Part shown: positions 23,004 to 26,165 of the stretch, piece by piece
How positions within the stretch are numbered: position 1 is the stretch's first letter
Layout: every line of letters starts with the position of its first letter
From: Clostridiales bacterium
Lineage (GTDB): Bacteria > Bacillota > Clostridia > Lachnospirales > Lachnospiraceae
Reading direction: 5' to 3'
DNA: 26,165 bases
Assembly (NCBI GenBank): GCA_019423835.1
Contig: JAHZAR010000015.1
Location: 1 to 26,165 of the forward strand
The notes under the pieces: generated by a model
Told to the model about the DNA's origin: nothing
The model's database searches: none
Seen by the model: the letters and a program-made list of their open reading frames with translations, nothing else
Translations under genes and position numbers: made by a program

Positions 23004-23032
23004 TTGTAAAAAAGAAGAAAGCCTGATATAAT
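23004..23032 (+). promoter_or_regulatory. Promoter of the ridA-regulator-PLP enzyme-symporter operon
   Basis: TTGTAA (23004-23009), 17-bp spacer, TATAAT (23027-23032) preceded by TGA (extended -10). The start is near 23039, ~35 nt before the ridA ATG, with a strong AGGAGG ribosome site in between. Confidence 0.8.
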
Positions 23033-23073
23033 AAAGACAACCAAAATATTAGGGAAAAATAGAGGAGGTAGAG

Positions 23074-23451
23074 ATGGAACAGAAGAGACAGCTGATAACA
23101 GAGAAGGCGCCTTCGCCTGCGGGGCCGTATTCTCAGGGAATTTTGTCAGAAGACTTTGTCTTTGTTTCCGGGCAGAGGCCGGTGAATCCGGAGACAGATA
23201 CTGCCTGTGAAGGGATCAAGGAACAGACGAGGCAGGTGATCAAAAATCTGGAGGCGGTTCTCAGAGAAGGGGGCAGCTCTCTTGAGGATGTGGTCAGAAC
23301 CACCGTATATCTGGCCGACATCTCTGACTTTGATGAGATGAATGAGATCTATTGTCAGATGATGCCCCGGCCATTTCCGGCAAGAACCACCATAGGTGCT
23401 CAGCTCAGGGGAATTTTGGTAGAAATTGACGCGATTGCGAGAAAGAAGTAG
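23074..23451 (+). CDS. RidA-family enamine/imine deaminase
   Basis: A 125-residue RidA/YjgF/UK114-family protein. RidA hydrolyses reactive enamine/imine intermediates released by PLP enzymes, sparing other PLP enzymes from damage. Visible family landmarks are P-A-G-P-Y-S-Q (15-21), V-S-G-Q-x-P (31-36), V-Y-L-A-D (78-82), the catalytic-type Arg in F-P-A-R104-T-T and the C-terminal E117-I-D-A-I-A. It is first gene of an operon whose third gene is a PLP enzyme, which fits the detoxification role. The ribosome site GAGGAGGT lies 4-11 nt upstream of the ATG. The next gene begins 10 nt after its stop. Whether it is a true RidA or a specialised Rid subfamily member needs alignment. Confidence 0.92.
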   Translation: MEQKRQLITEKAPSPAGPYSQGILSEDFVFVSGQRPVNPETDTACEGIKEQTRQVIKNLEAVLREGGSSLEDVVRTTVYLADISDFDEMNEIYCQMMPRPFPARTTIGAQLRGILVEIDAIARKK

Positions 23452-23460
23452 GAAGAGACA

Positions 23461-24114
23461 GTGAAGGATATTGAGGAAATTGTACCGGTTCTCGATGCAC
23501 TGATACAGGGACTGGGAAAACATTTTGGGGAGTCAGTGGAGTTTGTGGTTCACGATTACAAAAAAGATTTTTCAAAGACAATCGTGGCCATTGCCAATGG
23601 AAATGTCACAAAAAGGGAGGTGGGGGACAGCGGCACATCAATCGGCCTTAAAATTATGCAGGGGCAGCAGGAAGAGGAAGGGAAATTCGGATATATCACC
23701 CAGACAAAGGACGGAAGGTTTCTGAAATCCAGCACCATCTATATTAAAGATGAGAGAGACAAGATTCTGGGCTCCGTCTGCGTGAACTGTGACATCACAG
23801 ACGCCATGGTGGCCAGAAATTTTCTGAACAGTTATGTGGGGGCTTCCGGAAACGATCAGGTAGAGGCCACGGTATACAATAATGTAGACGACCTGCTGAT
23901 ATCTCTGATCAATGAGTCCATTCATTATGTGGGGACTCCGGTTGCCATGATGAACAGAGAGCAGAAGATAGAGGGGATTAAATATCTGAGCGACAGGGGG
24001 GCATTTAAAATCAAAAATGCCAGCACCATTGTGTCAAAATACTATGATGTGTCGAGATATACAATATATAACTATATTAACGATGCACAGGAGATAGGAA
24101 AAGGAGAAGAGTAG
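23461..24114 (+). CDS. YheO/DauR-like PAS-HTH transcriptional regulator
   Basis: A 217-residue regulator of the YheO-like class (COG2964-type). The N-terminal PAS-like sensor domain (about 1-115) shows V-E-F-V-V-H-D, I-A-N-G-N-V-T-x-R, and D-G-R-F-L-K-S-S-T-I-Y-I-K-D, then G-S-V-C-V-N-C-D-I. The C-terminal helix-turn-helix (about 170-206) reads L-S-D-R-G-A-F-K-I-K-N-A followed by Y-D-V-S-R-Y-T-I-Y-N-Y-I, the typical fold ending of this family. Known members (DauR, DguR of Pseudomonas) control D-amino acid catabolism operons that contain a RidA protein, a striking parallel. The start is GTG at 23461 with AGGAAG 5-11 nt upstream. It probably regulates its own operon, perhaps through the repeats at 22948-22993. 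Confidence 0.88.
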   Translation: MKDIEEIVPVLDALIQGLGKHFGESVEFVVHDYKKDFSKTIVAIANGNVTKREVGDSGTSIGLKIMQGQQEEEGKFGYITQTKDGRFLKSSTIYIKDERDKILGSVCVNCDITDAMVARNFLNSYVGASGNDQVEATVYNNVDDLLISLINESIHYVGTPVAMMNREQKIEGIKYLSDRGAFKIKNASTIVSKYYDVSRYTIYNYINDAQEIGKGEE

Positions 24115-24137
24115 GAAAAGATCAGGAGGTACGGGGT

Positions 24138-25307
24138 ATGTTAAATAAGGAACTGATCGACAGAGAATATTCGTTTTTAGGGGATACGGTTTTTTTAAAT
24201 GTTTCATCAGTAGTGATGCCGCCTTTGAGGGTACAGCGGGCATATGAGAGTTTTATGCCGGACTATATCAGAAATTATGGGGATGACATTGTGCCAAGGG
24301 CGTGGAAGATGGTGGAAGATACCAGAGAGAAGGCGGCAAGGCTGATAAACGCCGCTGACCCGCTGGAAATTGCCTTTGTGAAGAATACCTGTGAGGGAAT
24401 TTCCATTCTGGCGGATGGATTTCCCTTTCAGGCAGGAGACAATGTAGTGGCAGCAGATCAGGAGCACCAGGCCAACCTGTTTCCCTGGATCAATCTGCAT
24501 CAGAGAAAAGGGGTGGAGCTTCATATCGTAAAAAGCCGGGACGGGGAGATACCGATGGAGGATATGATAGCTGCCATAGACGGGAATACCAGGATCGTGA
24601 CAGTTTCTGCCGTACAGTTCAGCACAGGTTTTTACATGGATTTAAAGAAATTAGGGGAAGAGTGCAGAAAGAGGGGGGTGCTGTTTGCCGTAGACGGCAT
24701 ACAGGCTCTGGGACGTCTGAAGCTGGATGTGCAGGAGATGGGGATCGACTGGCTGGCTGCGGGAACAAACAAAGGCCTGCTTGGGACATTGGGGGCCGGC
24801 CTTGTGTACTGCCGCAGCGAGCTCACAGAGAAAATCACTCCTCCCTATGCGTCATACCAGAGCGTGGTCAGCCATGTGGAGCCGCCGGCGATTACGACAA
24901 ATTTTGAAAGCCTGGAATGGCACTCAGATGCAAGAAGATTTGAATCAGGAAATTTAAGCTATAACTGTATTTGCGCTATCAATAAAGGAATGGAGCTGAT
25001 CCTGGAGATTGGAATCGAAAACATCGAGGAGCATATCAGACACCTGGAGAAGCTGCTGCGGGAAAAAATTTCTGATTTGGAACTTCCGGTTGTTCAGGCG
25101 AAGGACAGCAAGAACTGGGGTGGAATGGTCTGCGTCTATTATCCGCCCAATGCTGACGAGGAGGCAAAAAAAATACTGGAGAAATACAAGATACACTGCA
25201 CCATGAGGGGAGGATATATCCGGTTCGGACTGAATTTTTATAATACGGAGGAGCAGATGGAAACTGTTTCGGCAGCGCTGCATGAAATCAGCAGAATAGG
25301 ACGCTAA
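24138..25307 (+). CDS. Class V PLP-dependent enzyme (aminotransferase/cysteine desulfurase/epimerase-like)
   Basis: A 389-residue fold-type I PLP enzyme of aminotransferase class V. Landmarks are D-Q-E-H110-Q-A-N-L-F-P-W (cofactor-stacking His; E-H-x-x-N-x-x-P-W is a family block), A-V-D186-G-I-Q-A-L-G (Asp contacting the pyridine N) and the Schiff-base Lys K212 in A-G-T-N-K-G-L-L-G. An R-R-F-E-S-G block lies near 270. In canonical SufS/IscS a mobile loop bears the catalytic Cys; I see no clear equivalent, and the short stretch after K212 favours the amino-acid epimerase (isopenicillin N epimerase-like) or lyase branches. The reaction is therefore unresolved. AGGAGGT lies 7 nt before the ATG. 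It is third in the operon, between the regulator and the symporter. Confidence 0.86.
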   Translation: MLNKELIDREYSFLGDTVFLNVSSVVMPPLRVQRAYESFMPDYIRNYGDDIVPRAWKMVEDTREKAARLINAADPLEIAFVKNTCEGISILADGFPFQAGDNVVAADQEHQANLFPWINLHQRKGVELHIVKSRDGEIPMEDMIAAIDGNTRIVTVSAVQFSTGFYMDLKKLGEECRKRGVLFAVDGIQALGRLKLDVQEMGIDWLAAGTNKGLLGTLGAGLVYCRSELTEKITPPYASYQSVVSHVEPPAITTNFESLEWHSDARRFESGNLSYNCICAINKGMELILEIGIENIEEHIRHLEKLLREKISDLELPVVQAKDSKNWGGMVCVYYPPNADEEAKKILEKYKIHCTMRGGYIRFGLNFYNTEEQMETVSAALHEISRIGR

Positions 25308-25319
25308 GGAGGCGGAAGT

Positions 25320-26165
25320 ATGGGTGTAGTGGCAAAGTATAGGAAGATACCTTTATTGACGAAGCTTCTGGCTGCAATGGTGCTTGGAATTATACTGGGA
25401 GCCGTTTTCGGAGAGAGAATACTGGTGGTTCAGCCTCTGGGAACTATTTTTCTCAACCTACTGAAAATGGCGGCGCTGCCGTTAATCGTGGTAAACCTGA
25501 TTTCAGGAATTTCCTCTCTGGATGATCCCAAAATTTTCGGAAGAGTGGGCCTGAAAATCATGTTTTACTACTGCATCACGACAGTTATCGCAATTATTAT
25601 GGGGCTGGTTATGGGAACAATCCTGCAGCCGGGAAAGGGCTTTGTCCTTCAGGGAAGCTATGATCAGGCCATCGAGACGATTCCGTCGTTGGGGCAGACG
25701 CTGATCGGCCTGATTCCCGCCAATATCTTTGAGGCCCTGTCAGCGGGAAAATTTGATCAGATCGTGGTATTCAGCGCCTTTGTGGGCGTGGCGATGCTTC
25801 TGGTGAAGCCGGAGGACCGGTGTGTTCTGAAACAGGGAGTGGACAGCCTGGCAAACCTGTTTAACCGCCTGGTAGGGATGATTATGGGATATGCCCCCAT
25901 CGGTATCTGTGCTCTGATGTCCTGCACAGTGGGGACATATGGAACACAGCTGGGAGGTTTTCTGGCAAAATATCTGGGGGCATCCTACACATGTGTGATT
26001 GTGCAGATTGGTATTTACTGCATTCTGCTGGCAGTGTTCGGAAAGTGCAATCCCTTCTGGTTTTTAAAGAAGGCAACGCCTCTGATCATCACGGCTCTCG
26101 GGACCAGCTCAAGTCTGGCCTGTGTTCCGGTTGGAATCGAATGTGCGGACAGCATGAAGGTTCCC
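25320..26165 (+). CDS. Dicarboxylate/amino acid:cation symporter (DAACS), 3' truncated by the window
   Basis: The frame opens at the ATG at 25320 (AAGGAGG 7-14 nt upstream, 12 nt after the previous stop) and is still open at the window end: 282 codons seen, against about 400-430 for the family. The N-terminal half is characteristic of Na+- or H+-coupled glutamate/aspartate/dicarboxylate transporters (GltP, GltT, DctA type). Landmarks are an L-K-M-A-A-L-P-L-I-V segment in TM2, D-D-P-K-I-F-G-R-V-G, Y-A-P-I-G-I near TM5, and the hairpin-1 motif T-S-S-S-L-A-C-V-P-V near the cut. The substrate-specific hairpin 2 and TM8 lie beyond the window. It is the fourth gene of the ridA operon and probably imports the amino acid the PLP enzyme acts on. 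Confidence 0.92.
   Translation, partial: MGVVAKYRKIPLLTKLLAAMVLGIILGAVFGERILVVQPLGTIFLNLLKMAALPLIVVNLISGISSLDDPKIFGRVGLKIMFYYCITTVIAIIMGLVMGTILQPGKGFVLQGSYDQAIETIPSLGQTLIGLIPANIFEALSAGKFDQIVVFSAFVGVAMLLVKPEDRCVLKQGVDSLANLFNRLVGMIMGYAPIGICALMSCTVGTYGTQLGGFLAKYLGASYTCVIVQIGIYCILLAVFGKCNPFWFLKKATPLIITALGTSSSLACVPVGIECADSMKVP

Noticed and set aside
1..26165. CRISPR arrays, tRNA/rRNA genes, insertion sequences, toxin-antitoxin or phage-defence genes
   Set aside because: Looked for repeat-spacer periodicity, tRNA-like cloverleaf runs, transposase motifs and terminal inverted repeats; none was found by eye.

Overview
The window looks like a chromosomal segment of an obligately anaerobic, fairly GC-rich Firmicute, most likely a clostridial gut anaerobe of the Lachnospiraceae type. 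This is inferred from gene content (two oxygen-sensitive class III ribonucleotide reductases, class III FBPase, flavodoxin, Na+-coupled symporters), strong AGGAGG-type ribosome binding sites and clostridial-style promoters with TG-N-TATAAT extended -10 elements. No tRNA, rRNA, CRISPR array, insertion sequence or phage gene was seen. All genes but one are on the + strand.

Layout. (1) 1-316: 3' end of scpB (chromosome segregation), then a terminator and a hairpin-rich spacer. (2) 640-4890: DNA-precursor cluster: nrdD (class III RNR, formate-type look), nrdG (activase), a flavin reductase-like protein and dut (dUTPase, own promoter). The nrdD promoter carries two NrdR-box-like palindromes. (3) 4923-7262: TPR lipoprotein and the ribosome-associated GTPase HflX. 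(4) 7400-10000: a second, different class III RNR with a thioredoxin/glutaredoxin-like domain (CPNC) fused to its C-terminus. Its strong promoter is also flanked by NrdR-like half sites, and a very strong terminator follows. (5) 10210-13785: class III fructose-1,6-bisphosphatase and an 11-helix Na+-dependent NSS-family amino-acid transporter, ended by a large hairpin. (6) 13844-14296, minus strand: a small membrane-anchored protein with an FMN-binding-like domain.

(7) 14440-18642: MarR-type repressor and a heterodimeric ABC exporter, tightly coupled, behind a promoter that carries two matching palindromic operators. (8) 18677-19565: palindrome-rich promoter region, flavodoxin, terminator. (9) 19567-22649: pcrA/uvrD-type helicase with an unusually long Gly/Ser-rich linker, a small membrane protein with an acidic tail, terminator. 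(10) 22948-26165: an operon of ridA, a YheO/DauR-like PAS-HTH regulator, a class V PLP enzyme and a dicarboxylate/amino-acid:cation symporter (cut by the window end). Its promoter is preceded by a 23-bp tandem repeat.

How they fit together. The two RNRs and the dUTPase form an anaerobic dNTP supply block probably under NrdR (nrdR itself is not in the window). The MarR/ABC block is a self-contained inducible efflux unit. The final operon reads as an amino-acid uptake and conversion unit with its own regulator, and its substrate is unknown. The most noteworthy items are the NrdD-redoxin fusion beside a second, conventional NrdD/NrdG pair, and the ridA-regulator-PLP enzyme-symporter operon with its repeat-bearing promoter.
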